64,000 bases of DNA from Fredinandcohnia onubensis (GCF_002734285.1 NZ_NSEA01000013.1:37601-101600); one strand, 5' to 3'; counted from the stretch's first letter, positions 1 to 9,266 are shown. Program-made: numbers and translations. The notes: a model not told the origin generated them from the letters alone.

Positions 1-321
1 CAGTCAGAATAGGTTCGGGATTCTGACTGAAAGCTTGAAAACATAGATCTCTGAGTCAGAATAAGCCTGGGATTGCGACTAGCATTATAATCAAACGGTT
101 CCCGCAGTCAGAATAGGTGGGGGATTCTGACTAAAGCATGTAAACATGGGGCTCAGAGTCAGAATAAGGCAGGGATTGCGACTAGCTTTATGATCAAACG
201 GCTCTTGCAGTCAGAATAGGTGGGGGATTCTGACTGAAAGCTTGAAATCAGGGGTCTCTGAGTCAGAATAGGTTCGGGATTCTGACTGCAGGCATGAAAA
301 CATGGGTCTCAGAGTCAGTTC
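1..321. repeat. 52-bp-period hairpin array 1
   Basis: The word GTCAGAAT (last copy partial) starts at 3, 55, 107, 158, 210, 262 and 314, that is at intervals of 52, 52, 51, 52, 52 and 52. Seventeen bases after most starts lies the inverted partner, alternately ATTCTGAC and ATTGCGAC, so each unit holds a short hairpin. The array runs off the left edge of the window. No gene is present before 411. The same words and spacing recur at 16335-16777. Confidence 0.9.
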
Positions 322-362
322 AGTGCAGAATTCGAGCAGATTGTTTAACACAGCTCAAATAT

Positions 363-396
363 AAAAAAAGCACCTAAACCACAATGGTTAGGTGCT
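363..396 (-). terminator. Terminator of the AraC-type gene
   Basis: On the minus strand the stem GCACCTAA / TTAGGTGC (with one further mismatched step) is followed by a run of seven T. It lies just after the stop codon of the AraC-type regulator gene. Confidence 0.85.
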
Positions 397-410
397 AGTT
401 ATTGCTATAT

Positions 411-1196
411 TTAACGAACTTCAGAAGGGCTTTTCCCTGTGTATTTTTTAAACTGTCGACTAAAAAAATGCAGATTATCATAGCCCAACGCTTGAGCCAC
501 TTCAGTTACCGTCATTCCTGTATAATGCAGGAGATGCTCCGCCCTTTTAATACGAGCTTCCACAATATAGGAGCGCACTGACTTACCAATAATCTCCTTA
601 AACTTCAGCGAAAAATACCTTGGAGAAAAGTTCGCACGAGCAGCCAAGCTTTCAAGCGTATGGCCTTCGCTAGGATGTTGCTGTACGTAATTTGCCACTT
701 CCCTAATCGCTGACAAGAGAGATGTTTGAGCTTGGTCGTTTCGTTCTTCAACCTGATGCTCCTCTCGTAAAAGCTGAATCATCAATTGTTTAAGGATTAG
801 TTTGGCCTCCGTTTCTGCCCCAAATGTTTTGATTAAAAATAATCGAACATATCGTGTTAAGAGAGATTCAAAAGGAATTGCGTCTTGTATGGTGCGATAA
901 GAATTTGGGATTAGGCTTGGTTCATTCTCTAAGTCAAAATGAATGTAGGTGATTGTAAGTGGATTCTGAGGATTCTGGGTGGCAGTCGTCCAATCACCCG
1001 GAAGGAATAAAAAGCAACTTCCGCGTTTTATTGAATAATCTTGACCGTTTAAAATCAAATTTCCTTCTCCACTCCAAACATAAAACAAATCATAGTTCGG
1101 AATAGGCTCTTTTCGCTTCCATTGCCAGTTTGGTTCACAGGTAATTGTCGCAAGAGATGGTTTCAAGATAAATTGCTCAGGATTAATGCTCAGCAT
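411..1196 (-). CDS. AraC family transcriptional regulator
   Basis: About 261 residues, the usual length of a one-domain-plus-HTH AraC regulator. The N-terminal half (to about residue 140) reads as a cupin-like sensor fold, with the segment VWSGEGNLILNGQDYSIKRG. The C-terminal hundred residues hold two helix-turn-helix motifs, the first around LESLAARANFSPRYFSLKFKE and the second around MTVTEVAQALGYDNLHFFSRQFKK, ending TGKSPSEVR as family members do. A longer frame exists to 1214 (GTG), but GAGGAAGGTGA sits 6 bases before the ATG at 1196, so that start is chosen. It is monocistronic, with its own terminator. The ligand and targets cannot be read; the adjacent exporter gene at 1370-2251 is a possible target. 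Confidence 0.9.
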   Translation of the reverse strand: MLSINPEQFILKPSLATITCEPNWQWKRKEPIPNYDLFYVWSGEGNLILNGQDYSIKRGSCFLFLPGDWTTATQNPQNPLTITYIHFDLENEPSLIPNSYRTIQDAIPFESLLTRYVRLFLIKTFGAETEAKLILKQLMIQLLREEHQVEERNDQAQTSLLSAIREVANYVQQHPSEGHTLESLAARANFSPRYFSLKFKEIIGKSVRSYIVEARIKRAEHLLHYTGMTVTEVAQALGYDNLHFFSRQFKKYTGKSPSEVR

Positions 1197-1369
1197 GCCG
1201 CTCACCTTCCTCACACGTAAGGTTCCTTCGTATAATATATCTAGGGGCAGATCGAATTTAGACCTATATATGACTCATTTCCCCCTAGAAATATTGTATT
1301 ACTTCCCAATTAATCTATCTAATATTATTTTTGTATGAAATTAATCTATTTTCGAGATTGTTCAAAGCC

Positions 1370-2251
1370 CTATAGTGCTTTTTTAAGATTATTAGAAACA
1401 TTCGTGCGGTGTTCTTGAGTACTTTTACTATTTACAAACCAGATCCCTACCAGTACAAGGAGAATTCCCACCATTGTTAGGATACTTAAGCTTTCATCCA
1501 AAAATATGTAACCAGAAATAACACCCACGATGGGTACAAATAATAAAGAAACAGATGCTTTGCTAGCTTCTGTCCGCCTCAATATATGATTCCACATTAC
1601 AAAAGCTAAGGCAGAGGCAATAACTCCAGAAAACAGAATATAAACAACCGGCATAAAGCCCCAGTGTGATTCTCCATTTTCAAATGAAAGAGTATAAATC
1701 AATAACCCCGCCGCTCCAATCGTCATTTGCCAGGTTGTAAACTGGACGGTATCACAATGTTTTAATTTTAGTTTAAAAAGCAAACTAGCTGTAGCCCAAG
1801 AAATAGCGGAGCTTAGTGCCAATAATAAAATCCAAATCGATCCTCCAAAATGGATATTCAAAGAAAGGAATAAACCTATTATGCCTATCACAATTCCAAT
1901 TGTCTTCCTTGCCGTCAACTTTTCACCAGGTATCCACCTATGTGCCATGATTGAAAGAAAAAGCGGCATACTGTAGGTCAGAACAGAAGTAAGACCAGCA
2001 CTTATGTAGTTTAGCGATATTTGAATAGCAATATTAAAATATGTTGTTTGGAGCAACCCACAAAGAACAAACCACTTGAAATCTGATTTATTCGGTAGTG
2101 GGATTTTTCTTATAAAACACAGGCTTAGCAGTGCGATGGAACCTGTTAAAAATCGCAAAGCAGCAAACTCGCCAGGAGGGAAAACGCCATTCCCTAATTT
2201 CATGATAACAAAATTAAATCCCCATATTAGACAGAGAATAGCAATATACAA
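1370..2251 (-). CDS. EamA/DMT family exporter
   Basis: A 293-residue integral membrane protein with ten hydrophobic helices arranged as two EamA repeats. Typical family features are the N-terminal WGFNFVIMKLG and the end of the second repeat, PIVGVISGYIFLDESLS. The start is TTG at 2251, preceded by GAGGAGG at 8 bases. DMT-family proteins export metabolites, amino acids or drugs across the cytoplasmic membrane; the substrate cannot be inferred here. Stop and neighbour spacing suggest its own transcript, with the AraC-type regulator gene downstream on the same strand about 170 bases away. Confidence 0.88.
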   Translation of the reverse strand: MYIAILCLIWGFNFVIMKLGNGVFPPGEFAALRFLTGSIALLSLCFIRKIPLPNKSDFKWFVLCGLLQTTYFNIAIQISLNYISAGLTSVLTYSMPLFLSIMAHRWIPGEKLTARKTIGIVIGIIGLFLSLNIHFGGSIWILLLALSSAISWATASLLFKLKLKHCDTVQFTTWQMTIGAAGLLIYTLSFENGESHWGFMPVVYILFSGVIASALAFVMWNHILRRTEASKASVSLLFVPIVGVISGYIFLDESLSILTMVGILLVLVGIWFVNSKSTQEHRTNVSNNLKKAL

Positions 2252-2295
2252 AAGTCGAACCTCCTCTCCTTGTACCTTTTATGAGATTCTTCCCT

Positions 2296-3027
2296 CTACT
2301 CTTCTATTTTAAAATACTCAAGCTCCTCTTCATGTATATCCCCCACGTGCTGGATATCAACGCCACCCCCCCACGAAGCTCCACCTACATGAGTAGCACG
2401 AGCATGTTGCCTTACATGTTCGTGATTATAGGGGATCCAACCGAAGTACACATCCTGCATCACAGGAAACATGTTTTCAAAAATAGGCTCAGGTCGCTTT
2501 GCCTCTTCCAGTTTTATCGAAGCTTCCATCGCTTTTTGCCATTCTTTCGGAAGGTCTGTCATCCCATATGGTGCCTCTTTAAAATCAAGTATCGTTTTCA
2601 TTTGCAATTGTGGGTAATAATGATCTATTCCTTCTGTAATATGATAGTTACGTTTTCTCAGTAAATAAAATTCGCCATAACTTACTTGGTCATCAGGGTG
2701 AATATTCCAAAAAACCTTATAGGAACCCGGGTCATTATTTTTTAGCTTGATAACCCTTGGCCCACCAGATGTGCTTTCAAACTCCATATGCCACTTATGA
2801 TTCTTCCACACCCACAGGCTCATGCCATATTTATTTTCTTCTGTGACCACTGGTACAAAAATACGCCGTTCATCCAACTCAATAATGTCAAGAACCTCAT
2901 ATACTTCTGAATACCTTTTATAAGTATCAGTTTTAGCAAAGTCTGTAGGTTTAGCTAGGTAAAAATAATAAATGACGAAAAGAAGAGCAGCTAAACCGAT
3001 CAAACTTAGGATCTTTCTTCGCTTCAT
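2296..3027 (-). CDS. Membrane-anchored protein of unknown function
   Basis: 243 residues with an N-terminal basic stretch and one membrane helix (about residues 6-26), the rest apparently extracytoplasmic. No family recognised. The C-terminal part is rich in His and Gly. AAGGGGTGGAAAG precedes the ATG. The gene overlaps the end of the gene at 3024-3758 by 4 bases, so the two are translationally coupled and probably act together. Confidence 0.75.
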   Translation of the reverse strand: MKRRKILSLIGLAALLFVIYYFYLAKPTDFAKTDTYKRYSEVYEVLDIIELDERRIFVPVVTEENKYGMSLWVWKNHKWHMEFESTSGGPRVIKLKNNDPGSYKVFWNIHPDDQVSYGEFYLLRKRNYHITEGIDHYYPQLQMKTILDFKEAPYGMTDLPKEWQKAMEASIKLEEAKRPEPIFENMFPVMQDVYFGWIPYNHEHVRQHARATHVGGASWGGGVDIQHVGDIHEEELEYFKIEE

Positions 3028-3758
3028 TTACTTTCCACCCCTTCTAAAAAGACTTCTGCGGAGCGAAAATAATATTGTTTTTTAGGTGTTGCGATTAATA
3101 AACCTTTTCTATCTTCTTCAATAAATATGGTTGTGACAACCCCGCTTCCCCATTTTTCCTTTACACCCACCGCTTGATATGGAAACCGTTCTTTTCGAGT
3201 ATTCGTATCCCCGCTCATATACGTTTCCTCATACCATTTATCACTAAAAAACTCAGTTTCTTTCATAGCTGGAAGTAGCTTTTTTAATCGATCTTTTTGT
3301 AATGTTACATTCTCTGCGGATGGGTGAGTGTTGATAATTGTTGCATTTTCCAGATTAGATATATAGGTTGATAGGTTACTAGGCGAATAAATAACATGCT
3401 GCAGACCTATCGAGGCCAAGGATAAGACTAAAAATAAAAAGTTTGCGAAAAAGCCGAGCCATGCATACTTCCGAAACCTATCCCAACGGCCTTCCTTTGA
3501 TTTTAGAAAAGAATAAAGAATCCATAAACCTAACGGTAAAATGGGAATCTTAATCAATGTATCAAACAAATTCATATTAAAGGAAAAAGAAAAAAGCCCA
3601 ATAATTAAAACAAGAATAATCTTCCATAAAGTTGGTTTTACTTCTTGTTTCCTAAAAATCCTAAAGGCTAAAAAACCAATCATGCCCCATCCGATTAATA
3701 ACGTAAAAACCGAAACGAGGCCAATTTCAAAATCTAACTGAAACGTAATTGTTACCAC
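3024..3758 (-). CDS. Multi-pass membrane protein of unknown function
   Basis: 244 residues: about four membrane helices in the first 125 residues, then a soluble domain of about 115 residues that contains KERFPYQAVGVKEKWGSG. The start is a GTG with only a weak GGGGTGG next to it, so the exact start is uncertain. It is the first gene of a two-gene unit with the anchored protein downstream. No family recognised. Confidence 0.72.
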   Translation of the reverse strand: MVTITFQLDFEIGLVSVFTLLIGWGMIGFLAFRIFRKQEVKPTLWKIILVLIIGLFSFSFNMNLFDTLIKIPILPLGLWILYSFLKSKEGRWDRFRKYAWLGFFANFLFLVLSLASIGLQHVIYSPSNLSTYISNLENATIINTHPSAENVTLQKDRLKKLLPAMKETEFFSDKWYEETYMSGDTNTRKERFPYQAVGVKEKWGSGVVTTIFIEEDRKGLLIATPKKQYYFRSAEVFLEGVESK

Positions 3759-3820
3759 CCCTAATTCTTTATATCCTCTTATATATTCGTAATGCTACAT
3801 TGCATTCCCTTTTTAGGTAA

Positions 3821-3860
3821 AAGAAAATGTGCAAAACCAAGAAGGCTTTGCACATTTTTA
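3821..3860 (-). terminator. Terminator of the DsbA-family gene
   Basis: Near-perfect stem AAATGTGCAAA / TTTGCACATTT around a short loop. It lies between the stop codon of the DsbA-family gene and the next minus-strand gene. A and T runs on both sides would let it work in both directions. Confidence 0.8.
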
Positions 3861-3878
3861 TTATTTATCTGTAGGAAT

Positions 3879-4583
3879 TTAACAGCCTTCATCTGGGCAA
3901 ACTGCACCTTGGTCACCTGAGAGGTCTTGGAGTTTTGGTGCTGGATGTTCTTCTTCCCAAACCTGTTGGAGTGCACCAAGGAATGTAGAAGTCGGCTGTG
4001 CACCAGAAATCGAATATTTTTGATTGATTACGAAAAATGGAACGCCGGTAACACCGATTTGTTGTGCAATCGCCTCATCAATTCGTACATCATTCGCATA
4101 TTTCTTTTCGTCCTTTAACACATCTAACGCTTCCTGTCGCTCAATTCCCACAGATTCCGCAAGATCCGCTAGTACATCATTATCACTAATGAGTTTACCT
4201 TCTACGAAATACGATTGAAGAAGAAGCTCAGTGAGTTCTTTTTCTTTGCCGACGGTCGCTGCATACTTTGCAAGACGGTGGGCGTCAAAGGTATTTGTGT
4301 TTTTCATTTCATCAAAATTATAATTTAAACCGAGTTCAGAGGCTTGCTGACCAAGATTTTCGTTCATTTCCTTAGCTTGTGCCACTGGCATACCATATTT
4401 TGAAGCAAGTAATTCATGAATACTTTGACCTGAATACGGTTTTGCATTCGGATCTAGCTCGAAGCTTTTGAATTCCACTTCGACTTGTTCACGATTTGGA
4501 AATTGCTCAAGCGCCTGTTCCAAGCGTCGCTTTCCTATATAACAGAATGGACATACATAATCTGACCAAACCTCAATTTTCAT
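3879..4583 (-). CDS. DsbA family oxidoreductase (FrnE-like)
   Basis: 234 residues, cytoplasmic (no signal peptide). It is a thioredoxin-fold protein with the redox motif CPFC at residues 11-14 followed by YIGKRRLEQAL, and a cis-Pro loop at TGVPFFVINQKYSISGAQP. This layout is that of the FrnE / 2-hydroxychromene-2-carboxylate isomerase branch of the DsbA superfamily, whose Bacillus members are linked to disulfide or thiol stress. An extra cysteine pair lies at the very C-terminus (CPDEGC). Monocistronic, with its own terminator. Confidence 0.92.
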   Translation of the reverse strand: MKIEVWSDYVCPFCYIGKRRLEQALEQFPNREQVEVEFKSFELDPNAKPYSGQSIHELLASKYGMPVAQAKEMNENLGQQASELGLNYNFDEMKNTNTFDAHRLAKYAATVGKEKELTELLLQSYFVEGKLISDNDVLADLAESVGIERQEALDVLKDEKKYANDVRIDEAIAQQIGVTGVPFFVINQKYSISGAQPTSTFLGALQQVWEEEHPAPKLQDLSGDQGAVCPDEGC

Positions 4584-4780
4584 TTTTACACCTCATATAG
4601 ATTATTTTTCACCATGGTAACATATACTTTCGTTAAATGCTCTTGTCACGACCTAAACACTAAATAGTCTCGATGAAGTACTTAACTTTTAATAATGAGT
4701 CACTTCCTATGTTTTAATATTCACTATTTCTCCGTCCTCCCCGCCCAAAATACAACTTTTGAACATTTAGTGAATTATAT

Positions 4781-4811
4781 TTGACAATTTTGTGAACAAG
4801 ATTAATAATAT
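4781..4811 (+). promoter_or_regulatory. Probable sigma-A promoter
   Basis: A consensus -35 TTGACA at 4781-4786 is followed, after 18-19 bases, by the AT-rich TAATAT. It is about 20 bases upstream of the strong ribosome site of the small membrane protein gene. Confidence 0.5.
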
Positions 4812-4832
4812 ATAGTAGGAGGATGAGGAAAA

Positions 4833-5057
4833 ATGAAATCTACTATGCTTGAGGCTGTTAAGTATTTTGGGGGAACAGTGCTTATTGCCGGTATCATTAT
4901 TTTTTGTCTTGGATTTTTCGGAAACGGTTCCAGCATATTAACACCAATTGGAATCGGAACGGTCATGGGAGCAATTTTTGTCTTTTTGATGGGGTTATTT
5001 TTAATCGCATCTGAAGAAATGTTACTTAAGGCACAAGGCGCAAACAAGATAAAATAA
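4833..5057 (+). CDS. Small two-helix membrane protein
   Basis: 74 residues with two hydrophobic helices (about 12-31 and 42-60) and a short charged C-terminal tail. It has a strong AGGAGG site 9-10 bases before the ATG, a consensus -35 upstream and a terminator downstream, so it is an independent real gene. Function unknown. Confidence 0.8.
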   Translation: MKSTMLEAVKYFGGTVLIAGIIIFCLGFFGNGSSILTPIGIGTVMGAIFVFLMGLFLIASEEMLLKAQGANKIK

Positions 5058-5073
5058 ACAATTAACTATTTAT

Positions 5074-5110
5074 AGGCTTAGCCATTCATTTGGCTAAGCT
5101 TTTTATTTTG
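5074..5110 (+). terminator. Terminator of the small membrane protein gene
   Basis: Stem GCTTAGCCA / TGGCTAAGC with a 6-base loop, followed by a T-rich run. Confidence 0.88.
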
Positions 5111-5133
5111 TTTCCGAATTATGTCTAAATACA

Positions 5134-5166
5134 ACAAAAAAGAGTGCCTATAAAAGACACTCTTAG
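5134..5166 (-). terminator. Terminator of the qox operon
   Basis: On the minus strand AAGAGTGTC pairs with GGCACTCTT and runs into TTTTTTG, just after the qoxD stop codon. Confidence 0.88.
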
Positions 5167-5171
5167 TTTTG

Positions 5172-5453
5172 TTACATATCCCAGACAAGCAGGAATAATG
5201 TACCGAATATTGTAATTAACGCGATAAAAATCATGAAGTATACATTTCCGTAAATTGCCCATTTATCCTTTGATTCACCAGCATGCATGAATACAATTAG
5301 TTGCAACAATGCTTGCACAAATGCTGTTACAATCAGAATTGTTAGTCCTGCCGTAAAGGTTAAATCTAGGAAGTACACCGAAAGAGCAATAACCGTAAGA
5401 ACTAATGAAAATACGAAGCCCATGACTTGTTTTGCTGGAAATAGTTCTCTCAT
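5172..5453 (-). CDS. qoxD: Quinol oxidase subunit IV
   Basis: 93 residues with three membrane helices and the family pattern QALLQLIVFMHAG. It is the small subunit that supports assembly of the aa3-type heme-copper oxidase. Last gene of qoxABCD, one base after the qoxC stop and followed by a terminator. Confidence 0.93.
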   Translation of the reverse strand: MRELFPAKQVMGFVFSLVLTVIALSVYFLDLTFTAGLTILIVTAFVQALLQLIVFMHAGESKDKWAIYGNVYFMIFIALITIFGTLFLLVWDM

Positions 5454-5454
5454 A

Positions 5455-6051
5455 TTACATCATTCCTTTCAAATAGATGAAGCTGAAGATGAAGATCCAG
5501 ACTACATCTAGGAAGTGCCAATACAATGAAAAGATAAACGATTTACCAGCGGTTTGAGCAGTTAAGCCTCGTTTTCTTATTTGGAGAACAATCATCGTTC
5601 CCCAAAACAAACCAAATGTAACGTGAAGTCCATGTGTTCCCAATGTTGTTAACAACATCGCTGTAAACGCGCTTGTTTGTAGTCCAGCTCCGACATGGAC
5701 ATAGTGAACAAATTCATAGATTTCAACACCTAGGAAGGTTAAACCTAGAAGCAATGTTACTACGAAGAAACCTAACATCGCTTTTTGTCTGCCAAGGCGC
5801 ATCGCATGAACCGCAAGACCGATTGTAAAACTACTCGTTAAAAGTAGAAGTGTTTCGATTAACACAGGTGTAATTTCAAAAATCTCTGCCCCTGATGGAC
5901 CACTGCCAACGCGGTTCTCTAATGTAAAATATGATGTAAACAAGGTTGCGAAAAGCATGATTTCGGCACCAAGGAAAATCCAGAAACCAAAAATATTTAA
6001 CTCATTTTCGTGCGTACTATATTCAAGAGGTTGCGAGTGATCTAGTTTCAT
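5455..6051 (-). CDS. qoxC: Quinol oxidase subunit III
   Basis: 198 residues with five membrane helices and the CyoC/QoxC-type layout; conserved segments include FWIFLGAEIMLFATLFTSYF and GTHGLHVTFGLFWG. It overlaps the end of qoxB by ATGA, so it is translationally coupled. It has no redox centre of its own and stabilises subunit I. Confidence 0.95.
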   Translation of the reverse strand: MKLDHSQPLEYSTHENELNIFGFWIFLGAEIMLFATLFTSYFTLENRVGSGPSGAEIFEITPVLIETLLLLTSSFTIGLAVHAMRLGRQKAMLGFFVVTLLLGLTFLGVEIYEFVHYVHVGAGLQTSAFTAMLLTTLGTHGLHVTFGLFWGTMIVLQIRKRGLTAQTAGKSFIFSLYWHFLDVVWIFIFSFIYLKGMM

Positions 6052-7997
6052 AACTTAGCACCTCCTAATTTTTCTTCTGTTTCTTTTACTTCTTCAACAG
6101 AAATATATCGTCCATGATCTTGTTCAAATGAACGGTATGCCATACAAACAAAGATACCAATTGTTGAAATAATCAACAGTGGCCACATCGCAAATACGAA
6201 TGAGAAGCCCCATACAAAGAAGATACTACTCATGATAAATGGAACACCACTATTGTTCGGCATGTGAATCTTTTCAACTTTACCTGGGAAGAGCTTGTGC
6301 TTTTTCTTCTTATCATCCCAGAATGGCTCACTTGAGTTCACACTTGGTGTTAGTGCAAAGTTGTACTCAGGAACAGGTGTGTGTGTTGCCCACTCTAAAG
6401 TACGTGCATCCCATGGGTCGCTTCCAATATCTCTTGGTGAATAACGAATGCTGTAATAAATGTTATACACAATTAAAATGAAGGCAATCGCCATGATTCC
6501 AGCACCAATGAATGAAAGCATGTTCAATGCACCAAAACCAGTCGATTCAGAGTATGTGTACATACGACGAGCCTGACCGTCTAACCCAGTAATATACATC
6601 GGGAAGAACGCTAGGACAAATCCGATTGATAGTGACCAGAATGCCCACTTTCCGATACGTTCATTTAACATAAAGCCAAACATTTTTGGCCAATAATATG
6701 TGAGTGCAGCAAGCATTGCGAATACTACACCAGGAATAATTGTGTTATGGAAATGTGCCACTAAGAACATTGTATTGTGATACTGATAGTCGGCTGCTGA
6801 CATCGCAAGCATTACCCCGGTTACCCCACCGATTGTGAATAGTGGGATAAATCCAATTGAGTAAAGCATCGGTACTGTCATACGGATTTTACCTTTCCAT
6901 AAGGTAAACAGCCAGTTAAAGATTTTCACACCTGTTGGTACTGCAATCATCATTGTTGTAATCGAGAAGAAGCTGTTTGATGCTGCCCCTTGCCCCATTG
7001 TAAAGAAATGGTGCGCCCAAACTAGACATGAAAGAACTGAGATAATGACCATTGAACCAACCATTGATTTGTAACCATATAGGTTTCTTCCTGAGAAGGT
7101 TGAAATGATCTCACTGTAAATACCAAACGCAGGTAGGATTAATATATACACTTCAGGGTGTCCCCATACCCAGAATAGGTTTGCCCAAAGCATATCCATT
7201 CCACCGTTTGTACTTGCAAAGAAATGTGTTCCAAAGAGACGATCCATTGTACCCATTGCTAATGCAACTGTTAATACAGGGAAAACTGTTACGATAATTA
7301 AGTTAGCAATTAAAGTAGACCATGTGAACATTGGCATTTTCATTAACGTCATACCAGGTGCTCTCATTTTAAGAATCGTGGTAATCATATTGATACCAGT
7401 CATCAATGTACCCAGACCCGAAATCTGTAACGAGAGCATATAATAGTTCGTTCCAACTGATTTACTGAACTCATTACCAGCAAGTGGGAAGTATGATGTC
7501 CAACCTGCATCAGGTGATCCCCCAATTACAAAGGAGATATTAAATAGCATTGCCCCCATAAAGAAGAGCCAGAAGCTAATCGCATTTAAGCGTGGAAATG
7601 CTACGTCGCGCGCACCAATTTGCAGTGGTACAACATAGTTCATGAATCCTATGATAAACGGCATCGCCATGAACATGATCATGACAACACCATGTGTTGT
7701 AAAAATTTCATTATAGTGCTGCGCATCTAATAGCTTTGCTTCAGGTGAAGCTAGCTGTGCACGCATCATAATCGCATCTACCCCACCGCGGAACAGCATG
7801 ATTAATGCGGAGATTAAATACATAATACCAATTCGTTTGTGGTCAACAGTTGTTAACCATTCACGCCAGAGATAACCCCATTTTTTAAAATAGGTTAAGC
7901 CGGCGATAATTCCAATTACCGTAAGTCCAATTGCAACCATCGCTGCATAGATGGCGGGACTTGGATGTGGTATGGCAAAACGTTCGAAGAATTCCAT
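6048..7997 (-). CDS. qoxB: Quinol oxidase subunit I
   Basis: 649 residues, the length of QoxB-type subunits, with about 14-15 membrane helices. It carries the heme-copper oxidase centre: WGHPEVYILILPAFG (the His-Tyr pair that ligates CuB), HHFFTMG, and HFHNTIIPGV with the heme ligands. It reduces oxygen to water with menaquinol as donor and pumps protons. AAAGGAG is 9 bases before the ATG. The start of the gene follows qoxA by 57 bases. Confidence 0.97.
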   Translation of the reverse strand: MEFFERFAIPHPSPAIYAAMVAIGLTVIGIIAGLTYFKKWGYLWREWLTTVDHKRIGIMYLISALIMLFRGGVDAIMMRAQLASPEAKLLDAQHYNEIFTTHGVVMIMFMAMPFIIGFMNYVVPLQIGARDVAFPRLNAISFWLFFMGAMLFNISFVIGGSPDAGWTSYFPLAGNEFSKSVGTNYYMLSLQISGLGTLMTGINMITTILKMRAPGMTLMKMPMFTWSTLIANLIIVTVFPVLTVALAMGTMDRLFGTHFFASTNGGMDMLWANLFWVWGHPEVYILILPAFGIYSEIISTFSGRNLYGYKSMVGSMVIISVLSCLVWAHHFFTMGQGAASNSFFSITTMMIAVPTGVKIFNWLFTLWKGKIRMTVPMLYSIGFIPLFTIGGVTGVMLAMSAADYQYHNTMFLVAHFHNTIIPGVVFAMLAALTYYWPKMFGFMLNERIGKWAFWSLSIGFVLAFFPMYITGLDGQARRMYTYSESTGFGALNMLSFIGAGIMAIAFILIVYNIYYSIRYSPRDIGSDPWDARTLEWATHTPVPEYNFALTPSVNSSEPFWDDKKKKHKLFPGKVEKIHMPNNSGVPFIMSSIFFVWGFSFVFAMWPLLIISTIGIFVCMAYRSFEQDHGRYISVEEVKETEEKLGGAKL

Positions 7998-8054
7998 CCG
8001 TTGTTACTCCTTTCAAATGAAGTATGATTTCGGCGTTCAAGTTATATTTGTTGA

Positions 8055-8969
8055 TTAATGATTGTTATGTTCTGTTTGACCTTCATGCTCTGTATGTTCA
8101 TCTTCATGAACCTCATGACCTTCTTCAGCATCATCTGATCCATGGTCATGCTCTGGAGGTGGAGCGAATTCTAAGTGCGTTCCGGTGAACGTCATTTGTC
8201 CAAGATGCCCTGGTTCTAAAATCTCACCAAACTTTTCTTCAGTGAGAGGTTTCGCAGTTTCTTTAACCTCATCTACCCATTCTTCAAAATCCTTTGGAGA
8301 TACGGCATTTACACTAAACGCATTTTCCGCAAATCCTTTACCACTAAAGTTTGCGTTTCGCCCCATTAGTTCACCCGTCTCATCGGCTGCAAGATGCAAA
8401 GTCGTAATCATGTCGGCCATTGCATACTTTTGTCCACCAAGCTGTGGAATCCAAAAGCTTGTGATTGGACCGTATGAATAAAGTCTGAATTCAAGTGGAC
8501 GATCGGTTGGGATGTATAGATAATTGACTGTTTCAATATCCTCTTCAGGGTAGCTAAAATGCCATTTCCAATCGGAGGATGAAGCATAGATAACCAATGG
8601 TTCTTGCTCTTCATAGCCTTCGGGAGCTGACTCGACAATGTAGTTACTTTGAACCGAAACAACTGAAAGATAGCCCACAATTAAAATTGGAATTCCGATA
8701 CAAATCGCTTCAACCCAAGGATTTCCTTCTATATGTGGTGGCTCGTAATCCTCTGGCATTTTTGAAGCTCGATATTTAACAAGCATATAAACTAACAATA
8801 CGAAAACGACAATAACTACAACTGCCATGATTCCAATGGAAAGTAAGATATCATGGGCTTGCCTCTCGGCTTGTGGACCCTTTGGATCAAGAACCATTAC
8901 TGGTTCACAACCTGCAAGCACTGTGGCAATAGTAATAACCATCGATAAGAAAAACCATTTGATTTTCAT
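8055..8969 (-). CDS. qoxA: Quinol oxidase subunit II (lipoprotein)
   Basis: 304 residues: a lipoprotein signal with LAGC near residue 20, two membrane helices, then an extracytoplasmic cupredoxin fold (DWKWHFSYPEEDIETVNYL, WIPQLGGQKYAMA). The CuA cysteine ligands of cytochrome-c oxidases are absent, which marks this as a quinol oxidase and not CtaC. Unusual: the last 35 residues are a His/Glu/Asp-rich tail with about ten histidines, which could bind metal. First gene of the qox operon, with GGAAAGGAG before the ATG. Confidence 0.96.
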   Translation of the reverse strand: MKIKWFFLSMVITIATVLAGCEPVMVLDPKGPQAERQAHDILLSIGIMAVVVIVVFVLLVYMLVKYRASKMPEDYEPPHIEGNPWVEAICIGIPILIVGYLSVVSVQSNYIVESAPEGYEEQEPLVIYASSSDWKWHFSYPEEDIETVNYLYIPTDRPLEFRLYSYGPITSFWIPQLGGQKYAMADMITTLHLAADETGELMGRNANFSGKGFAENAFSVNAVSPKDFEEWVDEVKETAKPLTEEKFGEILEPGHLGQMTFTGTHLEFAPPPEHDHGSDDAEEGHEVHEDEHTEHEGQTEHNNH

Positions 8970-9028
8970 AAGTGTACTCCTTTCCGAATGGATGCTCTTT
9001 ATTCACAACTATGTGGCTTGTGACGAAT

Positions 9029-9046
9029 TTGTGTACAACTTCACAA
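9029..9046. promoter_or_regulatory. Rex-like operator upstream of qoxA
   Basis: TTGTGTACAACTTCACAA differs at one arm position from the 18-bp Rex consensus (TTGTGA, six bases, TCACAA). It lies about 60 bases before the qoxA start. Rex senses the NADH/NAD ratio in Firmicutes. This assignment is an inference from the sequence alone. Confidence 0.45.
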
Positions 9047-9250
9047 AGTTGTCAAAAAATTTTTAGCTACTTGTTTTTTTCGTAATATCTTGAAAAATTT
9101 GAAGCTAAATTTTATTTCGCAAAATTATTTTTTAAAGCTTATCACTGTGTAAATGATGATAACACGCGAGGTATCAAAAAGTTGTTACAGAAAAGAGAAG
9201 GAAGAATTTGTAAAAAGAAATTATCTTAACATAAACGCCTCAAACCTTGA

Positions 9251-9266
9251 TGTGATGCAAATCACA
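9251..9266. promoter_or_regulatory. Fnr/Crp-type box in the qox-vanW interval
   Basis: TGTGATGCAAATCACA is a full match to the TGTGA-N6-TCACA box known for Bacillus Fnr. On the minus strand a TAAGAT hexamer at 9223-9228 sits about where a -10 would be for class II (-41.5) activation towards qoxA. On the plus strand no fitting -10 was found. The 8970-9380 interval holds nothing else recognisable except the Rex-like site. Confidence 0.6.

Noticed and set aside
2076-2664. Two overlapping plus-strand reading frames
   Set aside because: Antisense to the EamA exporter and the anchored protein gene; no ribosome binding sites and no recognisable protein features.
3779-4003. Short minus-strand frame overlapping the DsbA-family gene
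   Set aside because: Out of frame, overlaps the terminator and has no ribosome site.
8055-8969. Cytochrome c oxidase subunit II (CtaC)
   Set aside because: No CuA cysteine motif and no cytochrome c domain; the sequence follows QoxA.
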